Source: Isoetes taiwanensis
Taxonomy: Eukaryota > Streptophyta > Lycopodiopsida > Isoetales > Isoetaceae
NCBI GenBank assembly: GCA_021234155.1
Contig: JAJEKV010000018.1
Location: 13,807,552-13,871,551, forward strand
Direction: 5' to 3'
Length of the DNA stretch: 64,000 nt
Part shown: positions 44,766 to 55,210 of the stretch, one piece after another
Numbering within the stretch: the stretch's first letter is position 1
Layout of the letters: each line of letters opens with the position of its first letter
The notes under the pieces: generated by a model
The model's input: only the letters and a program-made list of their open reading frames with translations
The model's database searches: none
Told to the model about the DNA's origin: nothing
Position numbers and translations under genes: made by a program

Positions 44766-45085
44766 AAAAAACGCGACCCCAGCACCAGCACCAGCACCCT
44801 TCAAACATTTTTTTCCCACCCTTCAAACATTTTTTCCCACCCTTCACCTATATAGTACCACCTATATTCTCAATCTATTCGCTCGCCTAGCCGGTGCCGC
44901 TTATACAATCATTACCGCTTTTGTTTGCGGTAATGAATGCGACCCGCTAACTGAACCACTAGACAAACGAACGAATTTTCGAATTTGTGTTTTTCCAAAT
45001 CTCTCTTCCCCAACTTTCTCTGTTCCGGCCAAGCAACCCGCGAATTTGCGCTCTCGGAATTCCACATTAAACAAACAGATCAACC

Positions 45086-45148
45086 ATGGTAAAGAAGGTG
45101 ATTGATCCGCCCGCTCAAGCAGTAATTCCAACGGAACCCATTTGCCGG
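45086..45148 (+). CDS. Transposon H RING gene, exon 1
   Basis: ATG in a good context (CAACCATGG). Encodes MVKKVIDPPAQAVIPTEPIC then R, ending in phase 0 before donor GTAAGC. The next exon probably starts at 45252 after TTAAAG. Confidence 0.5.
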
Positions 45149-45251
45149 GTAAGCAAAAAGCAACAAAACAAAATTTCTATGGGTTTAGGGTTCAACCCTG
45201 TTAATTCGATTTTCTTGCATTCTTCCGGCCGAAAGAAACGTTCCCTTAAAG

Positions 45252-46326
45252 ACCGACCTGGCTGATTGCTTAACCGAAGAAGACTTCCATGCGCGTATCG
45301 CGGGTTCGCCAAACGAGGGCGCTTCATCCCTCTCAATTCGAAACAGATCTCATATCTGCAGCGAGAAAGTACAATGAAGTTTGGGATACCAACGGGCTCA
45401 TTCCCTCGCAAAACTTCCATTGACAAGGTAAGGCCAGAGCACGAAGAAGCTCTAATAGAACTTCTGAGCAAAATATACCCGGACGGGTTGAAGAACAGAG
45501 AAGTTAGAAAGACAGTATCATACCTATTTGCATTCAATAATCACCGAGGCAAAGCGGGATCCACGAAGTTCAAGGTTAATTGGGCGCCCGCTTGCGGAAA
45601 GAGTAGAGCCTACAAAGCAGCAAGGTTAAAAGTGAACCCACCAAAGAAGTGCTCCAAAGCAGGCAGAGCAGAGGGTCGCAAGAAATCCCAAAAAAAACCA
45701 CAAAGACCTGAAAGCATAGCAGAAAGGCCGGTTTCAGGAGGCACTGGTATTAAATTAGAAGGGAGGCCGTCCATTAGGAGCTTTGCAATGTGCCCAACAG
45801 CTTACACAGCTTATGGGGAGAACATATCACGCCTGGAAGTCATGTGCACAGATTTGCAGGAAACCCTAAACACGCAGCAGGCTGATTTAGTCTCCAAGAA
45901 GGAGCTAGTTGTCCAGTCCCAGGCTAAGGGAGCTTTCTTCTCGGCTTCACAAGAGAAATTGCAGAAAATTAAAGACAACATCTCACGTCTTCAAGCGATC
46001 CACAGTCCCGATCTTTGGTGCCTCTGTCACGAGCTACGAGCTTGGAGAGAGAGAAAGACATGGCAGAGTACATGCTCAAAGCCCTTGTTGAAATGGGGGG
46101 TGGCCCAGTAGATGAGGGGATAGTTCAACAGGTGGCCACTATAGCTGCTGAGGTTGCAAACAATGAAGTGCAGCTTGCAAAAGCCAAGCAGCACTTACAG
46201 AATCTCAACAGGCTTAGGGAGCTTACAAGGAGAGCTGGCCAGCTTGTGAGCATCTATCCTGTGACATTCAGGTTGCCAATTGGAGATGAGGAGAGATGCT
46301 CCACATGCGGGCTGGCATTCCAGGAT
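45252..46326 (+). pseudogene. Transposon H RING gene, main exon left of Copia F
   Basis: Opens TDLADCLTEEDFHARIAGSP, then hits a stop at about 45374. The neighbouring frame runs open to 46108 with a basic Lys-rich segment and a coiled coil (RLEVMCTDLQETLNTQQADL). A further frame change near 46000 leads to a second helical segment (MAEYMLKALVEMGG, VQLAKAKQHLQNLNRLREL) and the first RING pair CSTC at the end. Copia F interrupts directly after GLAFQD. Two frame changes plus the insertion make this copy non-functional as read. Function by family: RING-H2 proteins usually act as E3 ubiquitin ligases. The exact family is not recognised. Confidence 0.6.
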
Positions 46327-46976
46327 TGATGAAAATTTAGTGTCTACTTAGAGCAAAAAAAACTTCCTCAAAGGTAATTCAACTTTAAATCAAATGCTCA
46401 ACTAGCAAATAGTATTGTTGAATCAAAGCAAAGGAAAGTAATAATTACAATCTATCAAAGGAGCCAAGAGATGGTCACTTATCCTTTGATATCAAGAACT
46501 TCCTATGCAATTAGACTATTGAATAAACCATAGTCATTAACCAACTCTACTGTAGCAGGAAGATCACCAATATCACTGTAGCAGGTTCACACCATACGAT
46601 TTATTCCAGGCACTGCACAGTCCTTCTATGATTCGTTTCTTTTAGCATTTATTCATTCTCCTCCGACGGTTACGGCAATGAATAAGGATCTCCAGATAGA
46701 AAGCCGTGTAGCCAAGATTATCCCACAGACGTACACTTGCAATTCGACCTTTTTCTTATTTCCATTTATCCCACATGCATATACGTTTGAATCGGCTTAA
46801 TCTCTAACCATTGGATTTGAACGAAACTACTATAGTGTTATCAACCATAAACCTAGATGACTAGAGATTCCCCCTTAGTCATTTGATCATTATTCACCTT
46901 AGGTTAACATGCTCCTGTATCCATTACTCATGCTCATGACTGCCATCTATATCATCTGACAACTCAATCTCCAACA
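46327..46976 (-). repeat. 3' LTR of Copia F
   Basis: 650 bp. Near-identical to 51297-51950 except for a cluster of differences at 46547-46700. A purine-rich tract (minus strand) lies at 46977-46995. Confidence 0.93.
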
Positions 46977-47001
46977 TTCCCCTTCGGATGATATATATAC
47001 G

Positions 47002-50000
47002 CTATTGTATTGTACAAAGATTTCTCAATTCTTCAAACACGCTAACCGATAAGGCTTTGGTCAAGATATCGGCATATTGATCCTTAGTCTTAACATAAGT
47101 TAATCGCACTAATTTTTTCTCGCACCATATCTCCGACAAAGTGTACTTGCATTTCAATATGTTTAGACCTTTCATGTAAAATTGATTTTTGGTCATAGCT
47201 ATGCAAACTAGTGTTGTCCTGAGAAAAATACTAGTTGGACCTCGTTTTGCTCACATTTTAATTACGCTAAGAGTCTTCTTTCCCATACTACCTCTTTTGT
47301 CGTGAGAGAAGCCGCATTATATTACTTCCTCAAGACTTTGAAAGTGCTATGCTATTTTGTTTCTTGCATTTCCATGCCACTGGAGCTCCACCAAGTAATA
47401 TAATATAGCCAGAAGTAGACTTTCTTTGGTCCGGATCCCCAAAATTTCAAATGAAATCACAATAAGCTTCTAATGTGAGATTATTTGTACAATACATAAT
47501 CCCAACTTTCAATGTCCCTTTTAAATACCTGAGTATTCTCTTGGCTGCAATCCAATGTTCCTTGCCAGGATTATTATTGTACCGCTCCATGATTAACTCC
47601 AAATGCTATATCAGTCCGTGGAATTGGCCACATATGACAAAATGACCTATCAAAGATCTGTATGGTATTTTTTCCATTTGTTTCTTTTCTTCAAGGGAAT
47701 TTGGACACATCTGAATTGATATTTTGAGACCTGGTACTATTGGTGTACTTGCAATATTGCATTCACTCATAGAAAATTTCTTGAGCATATTAGCAATCTG
47801 AGTTTCTTGACTTAAGATCAGCAACTTATTGGTTCTGTCTCTGTACACATCAATACCTAAGAATCTTTTCAATTCTCCAAGATCTGTCATTTGGAACCTT
47901 TTCTTCAACAGCCATTTACAATGTTCCAACACTGATATATTATTTGCAACCATAATATTGTCATCTACATACAAGCCAATGATACACCAATTTTTATCAT
48001 CACCAAATCTGTACAAATTTCCATCACATTGTAATTTTTGAAAACCTTGTTTCAGAAGATAACCATCCATACATCTATACCATTCTCTTGGTGCTTGTTT
48101 TAATCCATACACGGCCTTGTTTAACCTCCAAACTTTGCCATTTTCTTCTTCAAAACCAGGTGCAGGCTTAAGGTAAATTTCCTCTTCCAATTCTGCATTC
48201 AAAAATGCTGTACTCACATCCATGTGATGAATTTCAAATCCATAAGCATTAGCAATTGCTAGTACCATTCTCAAACTGTTAATTTTTACCAAAGGAGAGA
48301 AAGTTTCATCAAAATCCATACCCTTCCTCTGTGTAAAGCCTTGAGCTACTAGTCTTGCCTTGAATTTTTTTATTTTTCCATCTACTCCTTGTTTAACCCT
48401 GAAAATCCACTTATTTCCAATCACATTCTTGTTTGCAGGTTTATCTACCACAGTGTAAGTTTTTGTTCTTTGGAATGCCTGCATTTCTTCTTCCATTGCT
48501 TGAATCCAGTTACCTGAATCTTTTCCTTTTACAGCCTCTTCAAAAGTATGTGGCAGATTATCTGTTTCTAGTACAAGAATATCAAATAAAGAATTAACTT
48601 CAAAAGTGTCATACCTTTTGCTTTTTCCAGCCTCAGTTCTTCCATACACTTCTGTATTCACTTTTGCTTCATCAGCCAATATTTGAGCTTCAGTTCTCCT
48701 TTTCATTCTTTGTCTCTTTTCTGGAACAATTATTGGTACAGGCTCTACTAATTCTTTATGCTCAGCTCCAACCTGTTCTTCTTCAAACTCGATTGCTTGT
48801 TGACTCTCTGTCTCTGTTACAGCATCCTGCATTTGTTCTTGGTCATCATCACTATCACTGTTTTCAATTAATTTTCCTTCTTGTACAGCTTGAGAGGTTT
48901 GCTCTCTATTTTCTGCAACACCCGAATCATTAGTTTTAAGATCTATGTCTTTAACTTTTTCATTTACATTTGGAATGGCTCTATAATATCTTTCTTCATC
49001 AAATACCACATCTTTGCTGATCAGTATTTTTCTGTTCATAGGATCATAACCTACCAAATAGGCAATGCAAGCTCGGTCATCAAGTTTTTTTCTCACTTCT
49101 TCAGGTACATGAACAAAGGACAAACAACCATAAGATCTTAAATGTTCATAGCTGGGTATTTTTCCTGACCATAGCATATTTGGTATTGTACCTCTTGTGC
49201 TGACTGAAGGTAGCATATTTTGAATATATACTGCAGTTCTTACAGCCTCATCCCAGAGAAAGTTTGGTAACCCTGAATATTTTAACATTGATCTGACAGC
49301 ATTTAATATTGTTCTGTTTTTTCTTTCTGCCACACCATTTTGTTGTGGTGAATATCTGCAAGTCAACTGTCTTTTTATTCCTCTTATTGCACAAAATATT
49401 TTGAAGTCATCTGACAAATATTCCCCTCCTCTATCAGATCTTATGCACTTAATTTTCCTCCCTGTTTCTAACTCAACTTCACTACAAACAATTTTAGTGC
49501 ATCAAAGGCACGATCCTTAGTTTTTAGCAGATAACATTTTGTTTTCCTGCTAAAATCATCTATGAAGGTCATGAAGTATCTATTTTTCTTTAAGCTTGTG
49601 ACATTAATAGGCCCACACAAATCTGTATGGATTAGATCCAGTATTCCTTTAGCTCTTTTTGTAGATCTTTTGAAAGACAATCTTGTTTGTTTGCCAAGTT
49701 GGCAGCCAGCACATATTTTTTTCTTACCCCCTTCCTTTGCATTTATATATTTATGCTTTTCTAGCAATTCTATATTTGCCATGTTTGTATGGCACAACCT
49801 GTTGTGCCATATATCCTTTGTTGGCAGCTCAACAATATTAATGCTTGGATTCTGTTCCTTTTGAAAACCAAACAAATTTCCAACCCTTCTTCCAATAAAT
49901 CTCAAAATACTATCCTTATATATTTTGCATTGAAGTTTTTCAAAAACAACCTTGAAACCAAGGTCAACGAGCTGACATATTGATATTAGATTTCTTACTA

Positions 50001-50463
50001 GATTTGGAACACACAAAACTTCCTTAAGCAATACACTTTTTCCTTGCAGATCAAATATTTCCAAAATTCCAGAATCCTGAATTTCTTGTACTCCACCATC
50101 ACCAAGTTGAACATGACCCCAGCTTCTTTTGCACTCATTTAACAGTTTTAGATCATGCACTACACTCTTTTCTGCTCCTGAATCTAACACAAGGAACTTG
50201 TTGTTAAATTTATTCACTCCTTGAGTAACACTAAGTAATTTTGTTACCTCAGCTGTATCATCCAAGTTTTCTTCTTCAACCTTGGCATCTTCAACCAAAT
50301 TTATCTTTGGATGCTCCCCTGGATCTCCCTCGACCTCTTGAGCCTCCAAGACCTTTGCCACGACCTCTTCCTCTACCACTGATGCCCTTAGGGCTTGGAC
50401 AGTCAACTGCAAAATGCCCTTTCCCATCACAGTTAAAACATAATTTAAAACCTTTACCTGCAT
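47002..50463 (-). pseudogene. Copia F pol (protease, integrase, RT, RNase H)
   Basis: 49468-50463 holds the protease FLVLDSGAEKSVVHDL, GAG-pre-integrase WHNRLCHTNMANIELL and integrase start LIHTDLCGPI...FIDDFSRK. 47606-49417 continues the integrase (NGVAERKNRTI), a long acidic linker, and RT with NKWIFRVKQGVDGKIKKFKA and the active site YVDDNIMV. RNase H is degraded at 47200-47600, and its last part DQYADILTKAL is at 47002-47196. Frame breaks near 49440 and in RNase H. More intact than elements A and C. Confidence 0.88.
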
Positions 50464-51277
50464 TCGGGCATTCAGATTTTAAATGACCATATTGATTGCA
50501 AGTGAAGCAAGGACCTATTTTGTCTCCCCTTCCAAAACTTGAGCTTGCTCCCTTTCTTTGTTTTCCTGTATATAATACCTCAGCAGATTTATCATCATCT
50601 TCTTGCACACCTTTTGTTTGTTCAAACTCAGTCCGAATCATTCTTAAGGCATGTTCCTTTGAAGTTGCAATATTCCTTATCAGAGTTGCCAACTGTGTGT
50701 TATGTGACACCGCCCTAGAGAGTGCTGAGATTTGGTACTGATCACTCAGAATATTGCCAGCACCTTCCAAGTCTGCTACAATTGAGTCAAACTTTTCCAG
50801 AAAATCAGTTAAACTATCCTTCTCAAACAATTTTAACTTCCTTAATTGTTTCTCCAACAAGTCAATTTGTGAAGAGCTTTTTACCTCATATTGACTTACC
50901 AAATAACGCCACATTTCATCTGGTTTCATTCCCCTCAGTCTTAACTTAAGAGCAGTACCCACTTTGCTCAATATGATTGCTTGTGCCTCCTTAACTTTTG
51001 CTGCATCAGCTACAGCTGTTACTGGTGTTGAAGAACTCTTAGCCACTGTGGATTCTACAGGACCTCCAGATGCACTTGTACTAACTTCAGGACTCGAACC
51101 TCCAGAACTTGTTGCAGTTACAACCTGCCCTCCTCCTTCGATCAGGTGCCACAAGTTTTCAAACTCAAGCACAGACTTAATACCATCCTTCCATACACGA
51201 AACCTCAGATCTCCCTTAAAGACCTCAATTTGATTCAGCAAATTAGCTGCAAATCTAGTAGACATTTTCAACAACAA
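50291..51277 (-). CDS. Copia F gag
   Basis: Open frame of 328 codons; MSTRFAANLLNQIEVFKGDL (from about 51265) is the likely real start. The UBN2-type core includes LEKQLRKLKLFEKDSLTDFL. Two zinc knuckles follow, CFTCNQYGHLKSEC and CFNCDGKGHFAVDC, then an Arg-Gly-rich tail. The pol frame overlaps it by about 170 bp in another frame, either a frameshift signal or a mutation. Confidence 0.85.
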   Translation of the reverse strand: MLLKMSTRFAANLLNQIEVFKGDLRFRVWKDGIKSVLEFENLWHLIEGGGQVVTATSSGGSSPEVSTSASGGPVESTVAKSSSTPVTAVADAAKVKEAQAIILSKVGTALKLRLRGMKPDEMWRYLVSQYEVKSSSQIDLLEKQLRKLKLFEKDSLTDFLEKFDSIVADLEGAGNILSDQYQISALSRAVSHNTQLATLIRNIATSKEHALRMIRTEFEQTKGVQEDDDKSAEVLYTGKQRKGASSSFGRGDKIGPCFTCNQYGHLKSECPNAGKGFKLCFNCDGKGHFAVDCPSPKGISGRGRGRGKGLGGSRGRGRSRGASKDKFG

Positions 51278-51296
51278 CCTGGAGCTCTGATACCAA

Positions 51297-51950
51297 TGAT
51301 GAAAATTTAGTGTCTACTTAGAGCAAAAAAAACTTCCTCAAAGGTAATTCAACTTTAAATCAAATGCTCAACTAGCAAATAGTATTGTTGAATCAAAGCA
51401 AAGGAAAGTAATAATTACAATCTATCAAAGGAGCCAAGAGATGGTCACTTATCCTTTGATATCAAGAACTTCCTATGCAATTAGACTATTGAATAAACCA
51501 TAGTCATTAACCAACTCTCATCAGAAGGTGGAGATCACCAATATCAACAGAAAGGTTCACACCATACGATTTATTCCGTGCACCTTTGCATGGTCCTTCT
51601 ATGATTCGTTTCTTTTTAGCATTTATTCATTCTCCCTCCTCCCGTTTCTGCAATGAATAAGGATCTCCGGATAAAAGCCGTGTAGCCAAGATTATCCCAC
51701 AGACGTACACTTGCAATTCGACCTTTTTCTTATTTCCATTTATCCCACATGCATATACGTTTGAATCGGCTTAATCTCTAACCATTGGATTTGAACGAAA
51801 CTACTATAGTGTTATCAACCATAAACCTAGATGACTAGAGATTCCCCCTTAGTCATTTGATCATTATTCACCTTAGGTTAACATGCTCCTGTATCCATTA
51901 CTCATGCTCGTGACTGCCATCTATATCATCTGACAACTCAATCTCCAACA
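51297..51950 (-). repeat. 5' LTR of Copia F
   Basis: 654 bp, starts TGATGAAAATTTAG on +, ends CTCCAACA, followed by AGGAT. Confidence 0.93.
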
Positions 51951-51955
51951 AGGAT

Positions 51956-52286
51956 GATTACACCCTAAGTCTGAAGCTGAAATGTGGCCACGTATATCAT
52001 GTCAGCTGCCTGAGTTTGCTTATGGAGAAGACACACTGCCTCGAATGCTCAGAAACAGTTCCAGCAGGCTTAGTGGAGGAATTGGGGAAGACAGTCAAGC
52101 AGGAACCCTTATATGCTGGGGCAGCACACAAACATCAAGTTGAGACAATTGACTTAGATGAGGTGGTAGCTACAACTCCAGACAGCAACAGGAAAAGGAA
52201 GCATGTGAAAACACCTCTTAGTAAAAGGACCCCCGGACACAAGTCTACAAGGACTCGAACTCCACAAGCAAGAACAACCAAAAAAG
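51956..52286 (+). pseudogene. Transposon H RING gene, right of Copia F
   Basis: Continues the RING domain in phase: DDYTLSLKLKCGHVYHVSCL then CLEC, giving a C-x2-C...C-x-H-x2-H-x2-C...C-x2-C pattern across the insertion (RING-H2 type). A basic Thr/Lys/Arg-rich tail follows (KRKHVKTPLSKRTPGHKSTR). Ends at donor AAG|GTACAC in phase 1; without splicing it stops at 52330. Likely nuclear from the basic tail, which is inference. Confidence 0.7.
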
Positions 52287-52520
52287 GTACACGTTTGTTT
52301 CCTGAAGTGGGTACATTAGAAGCGCTTTAGTAGGCGGAACAAAGATGAGGCAGCAAGCAGCGGTCCCGGCCAATGCAAAGACCGAAAGCACTGGTGCTAA
52401 AGACACCAACACGGTCCAAAGCGATTCCAAGGAGTTCGATGATGCTTTGAGAAATACAATATAGTTCCAAATTCTCGCAAAGAACCTCTACAAAGGCCTC
52501 CTCTAACACTGTTGTTGCAG

Positions 52521-52711
52521 GGAAAGACAAGGATGTTGAAGACCCGAATATAGTGGATAAGCAGGTGAACAAGGTTGTGGCCCGAATCACAAGGCTCACA
52601 AGGTCCAGGACCAGAAATATTATAGAGCCCGAGAGTGAGGGTGAGTCAGATGATTCGGTTGATGAGGACGTGCCTATAGACGTGGCACTAGGAAAAAAAC
52701 CCTCAGTCTAA
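52521..52711 (+). CDS. Transposon H RING gene, downstream exon
   Basis: Acceptor TTGCAG at 52515-52520. The phase fits the previous donor and gives GKDKDVEDPNIVDKQVNKVV then an Arg/Ser stretch and an acidic EPESEGESDDSVDED run. It either stops at TAA 52709-52711 or splices earlier (GTGAGT at 52641). Confidence 0.45.
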
Positions 52712-52882
52712 TGTAATTTATATGTACTTGTTTCAGGCCCAATTTTGTTTGCACAAGACGTGCCAAAATGATCAGTAAAAAGGTTTTTGTTTAATACCAG
52801 AATATATTTATTTTCCCCCATTGTGTCCTTGTAAAATTTGTTTCGAGTTTCAAACTAGGGATCAATATGCATTTGCCTGCAG

Positions 52883-52996
52883 AAGGAGAAGGCAGACACA
52901 AGTGGTGCTTACTGACTCTGAAGCTGAAGATAGTGAGAGAACCCAGACAGATAATGAAGAAACCAAAGTGCAAAAACAACCTATTACATATAAAAG
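52883..52996 (+). CDS. Transposon H RING gene, acidic exon
   Basis: Acceptor CTGCAG, donor GTGCAA. Encodes RRRQTQVVLTDSEAEDSERT then QTDNEETKVQKQPITYK. Continues in phase into the exon at 53107. Confidence 0.45.
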
Positions 52997-53106
52997 GTGC
53001 AATCCAATATTTAAGATCAAGCAGTTATTTTACTTGTCTTATTTCACTTGGCATAATGTTCTGCAAGTTTCAGTTGGTAATTGTAGCACCACTTTTGATT
53101 TTGCAG

Positions 53107-53362
53107 GAGACCAAGGAAAGTAGTTTCTGTGGTAAGGGTTACTGATAGCCAGGAAACACCCATACATTGGGGACAGGAAGATACAGATAAGGATGTATCT
53201 AACTATGGCTATCAGCACTCTCCATCATCTGGTAGCAAAGACTTAACAAAGACTTCCCTTCTTGGTGGCATTCGATCTTTTCTTTCTGCTGCCACCTGGC
53301 ACTTCCTTGGTAACGCAGGCTGCAACTCCACCAGCTTCTTCTGTCTCCACTGGAATCTGTAA
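53107..53362 (+). CDS. Transposon H RING gene, last exon
   Basis: Acceptor TTTGCAG. Encodes RPRKVVSVVRVTDSQETPIH and Ser/Asp-rich sequence, ending LHWNL and TAA at 53360. Its last 120 bp are antisense to the last exon of the Cys-rich gene, so one of the two readings here is probably untranslated. Confidence 0.4.
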
Positions 53363-53368
53363 CAAGGT
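53243..53368 (-). CDS. Transposon H Cys-rich gene, last exon
   Basis: Acceptor CTACAG, phase 0, encodes TLLQIPVETEEAGGVAACVT then a basic Lys/Arg tail and TAA. Overlaps the RING gene end on the other strand. Confidence 0.4.
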   Translation of the reverse strand, partial: TLLQIPVETEEAGGVAACVTKEVPGGSRKKRSNATKKGSLC

Positions 53369-53477
53369 CTGTAGCATATATTACAGAAGATTAGCGCATG
53401 TTGAAAGCACAAAAGCAGTATTCAGCGGATGACAGCACATATCAGCATGCTTCAGCAAGCAATAAAAAGAGTATTAC

Positions 53478-53918
53478 CTTTTCAAACGTCTTCCATTCAA
53501 GCAAGAACTCATGATTCTCTCTTTCTCTTGGACATATAGGAAGACTTTTTATGCCACACTTCTGACATGTCTGCATCAAGCAGTCATGTTTATACCATTC
53601 TTCACCCTCGCTCTTGTTGCAAACCACAGCCCTCCAGAGCTCGCTGGTTGAGTCATACGTATGTTGGCTGGCCAGACAATTCTCACCAGGTCCACAGACC
53701 TCGCAGGTGCACTTGCACTCTTCACCATGGAATCCAGTTTTCGCTGACCTTAATGCATTCAGTGCTACCCTGGCATACTCCAACTTCATATGGTATATGC
53801 AACAACAGGTTTCCCTTTCTGATACTTTCTTTACATAAATAGGCTTCAACTTCTCGAAAGCCTTTAAGCAAACAGGGTGTTCAGGATGTGCCTTTTTGTA
53901 TTGTTGATATAGCTGCAG
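53478..53918 (-). CDS. Transposon H Cys-rich gene, Cys-cluster exon
   Basis: 441 bp in phase 0, acceptor ATTCAG, donor GTAATA. Opens LQLYQQYKKAHPEHPVCLKA, then FEKLKPIYVKK and ERETCCCIYHMKLEY. It then has a run of Cys pairs: CKCTCEVCGPGENC, VVCNKSEGEEWYKHDC, and CQKCGIKSLPICP. This looks like a multi-zinc-ribbon module. I recall similar uncharacterised proteins scattered through plants, algae and animals with the motif 'RxTCCCxxH', but cannot name the family. Confidence 0.6.
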
Positions 53919-53995
53919 CTGAATGGTGGCCTTTGGTTAGGAATATAATTTATGCAATAATAGCAAAAAAAAAAAGAATGTATGGAAACTTGTAC

Positions 53996-54243
53996 CTGTG
54001 TGACCTCCATAAGGTGCAAGGGATAAGAAATTCGGAAGCCTGACGCTCCAACAGTGTTCACAACATCTTTCTTGCAAGGAGAGACTCTGCTATTTTGTTT
54101 CCAGAATTCTGTTATGCTTTGCTTGCAAGCAGGGGTGAGAGAATCGCACCTCAACCTCCTTTGGAAACAAGACCACGAACCATTTCCAATGAAGGCTTCC
54201 GATTTCCTTAATGCAGCAGTTGCAATAGTTGACCTCATGCAAC
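53996..54243 (-). CDS. Transposon H Cys-rich gene, middle exon
   Basis: 248 bp, acceptor GATAG, donor GTACAA. Encodes CMRSTIATAALRKSEAFIGN, then a segment with ITEFWKQNSRVSPCKKDVVN and HLMEVTQ. The 'xSRVSPxKKDV' block is shared, to my recollection, with the same scattered protein family. Confidence 0.55.
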
Positions 54244-54361
54244 CTATCATAAGAAATATTGCACATTAATCAATGAACATATCCCAGCCAGCATCACTCA
54301 GCAGATACAAGCACTTGAAAGCATGAAGAAGCACAAGCATGAAAGCATGAATTAGATGTAC

Positions 54362-54898
54362 CTAACAGCCCTGCCATAGTGGAATTGCATCTCGATTTTG
54401 TGGAAGAAGCCATCACAAGTGTAAAGGTTATGGCTCTCCAAATATCATGGTTCCTTTGCCTCTTTGTGGCTGCCATTGTCTGTTTCAAGTTGTTGAGCAG
54501 CACCCCCGCTGCCTTGCACTCCTTTGGATCTGGCAAAATTCCAGGTTCTGAGATTTAACCACCCTCTTCATCACATCGGCCTTGAGTTCGGGTGAATGCT
54601 TTTTGGTGAGCTTATTGAAGTAATCAACTACTTGCTTGGCTATTTCTTGCCTCAAGCCTCTCATGCTCGGATCCTCCCCGCTCAACCGCTAAGCTTTTTC
54701 ATCTTGTCCTCGTGAATCAGATTCTTCTCGCCGCATCCAATTTCGTAAACCGCGAGGAACCGATCCGTCACGCGGATATTTCCCGTTGCATTGACATCCA
54801 ACAAATCCGAACACCGTATTGGGATTCATCAGCCTGGGGAAAAATCCAATGCTAAACGCAGGATTGCCTCCGGTGCCGTATCGCAGTGGAGCCGCCAT
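54362..54898 (-). pseudogene. Transposon H Cys-rich gene, first exon
   Basis: Starts MAAPLRYGTGGNPAFSIGFF at 54898. It has an in-frame TAG at 54689-54691, continues LSGEDPSMRGLRQEIAKQVV in the same frame, then shifts frame near 54540 to PDPKECKAAGVLLNNLKQTM, ending before donor GTACAT at 54361. One nonsense codon and one frameshift mean this copy is inactive as read. Confidence 0.5.
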
Positions 54899-55184
54899 GA
54901 AATTCCCGAGAGGGAGGATAAGTGAATTGAGGGAGAATTTTGGGCGCTATGACGGCATCCAATTTATACCCGTGACTACCACACCACTCTCGCGCTAAAA
55001 ATCCAGCCAAAATCCCACAATCATTTTCCTAACGGTTCGTTCGTGAGGTGGACGTGTGAGTACATGAAGGGCGTAAAAAAAATTGACGGGCAGTTACACC
55101 CATCAGCACCCAGATTAAGCAAAAGCAGGGGTGCTTTAAGCGGGCTAAAACCCTGCTATAAGCATGCGTCCGGACGCATGCTTT

Positions 55185-55210
55185 TGATACCCACTAGTAT
55201 ACTTTCACCC
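55185..55210 (-). repeat. Right TIR of H
   Basis: Reads TACCCACTAGTATACTTTCACCC on +, the inverse of the left end. Just inside is the palindrome GCATGCGTCCGGACGCATGC (55163-55182). Confidence 0.82.

Larger units (their letters stand above)
46327..51950 (-). mobile_element. Copia retrotransposon F inside the RING exon
   Basis: 5624 bp, LTRs 650 bp (46327-46976) and 654 bp (51297-51950), ends TGATGAAAATTTAG...CTCCAACA, perfect target duplication AGGAT (46322-46326 and 51951-51955). PBS read on + as GCTCTGATACCA adjoins the right LTR. Gag, protease, integrase, RT and RNase H pieces are on the minus strand. Excluding the element and one duplication, the RING frame continues in phase on both sides. 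Confidence 0.95.
44740..55210. mobile_element. Large TIR DNA transposon H with two convergent genes, family unknown
   Basis: Ends are GGGTGAAAGTATGCTGGTGG at the left and GGGTGAAAGTATACTAGTGG reading inward from the right; 23 of the first 26 bp match. Both ends abut ATAG (44736-44739 and 55211-55214), a likely 4-bp target duplication. Total length is 10,471 bp, about 4.84 kb without the nested Copia F. Inside are a + strand RING-finger gene (45086-53362) and a - strand Cys-rich gene (54898-53243) that converge tail to tail. Neither shows a transposase domain I can name. Four-bp duplications are known in several superfamilies (for example Academ or Sola), but I cannot assign one. Confidence 0.75.
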
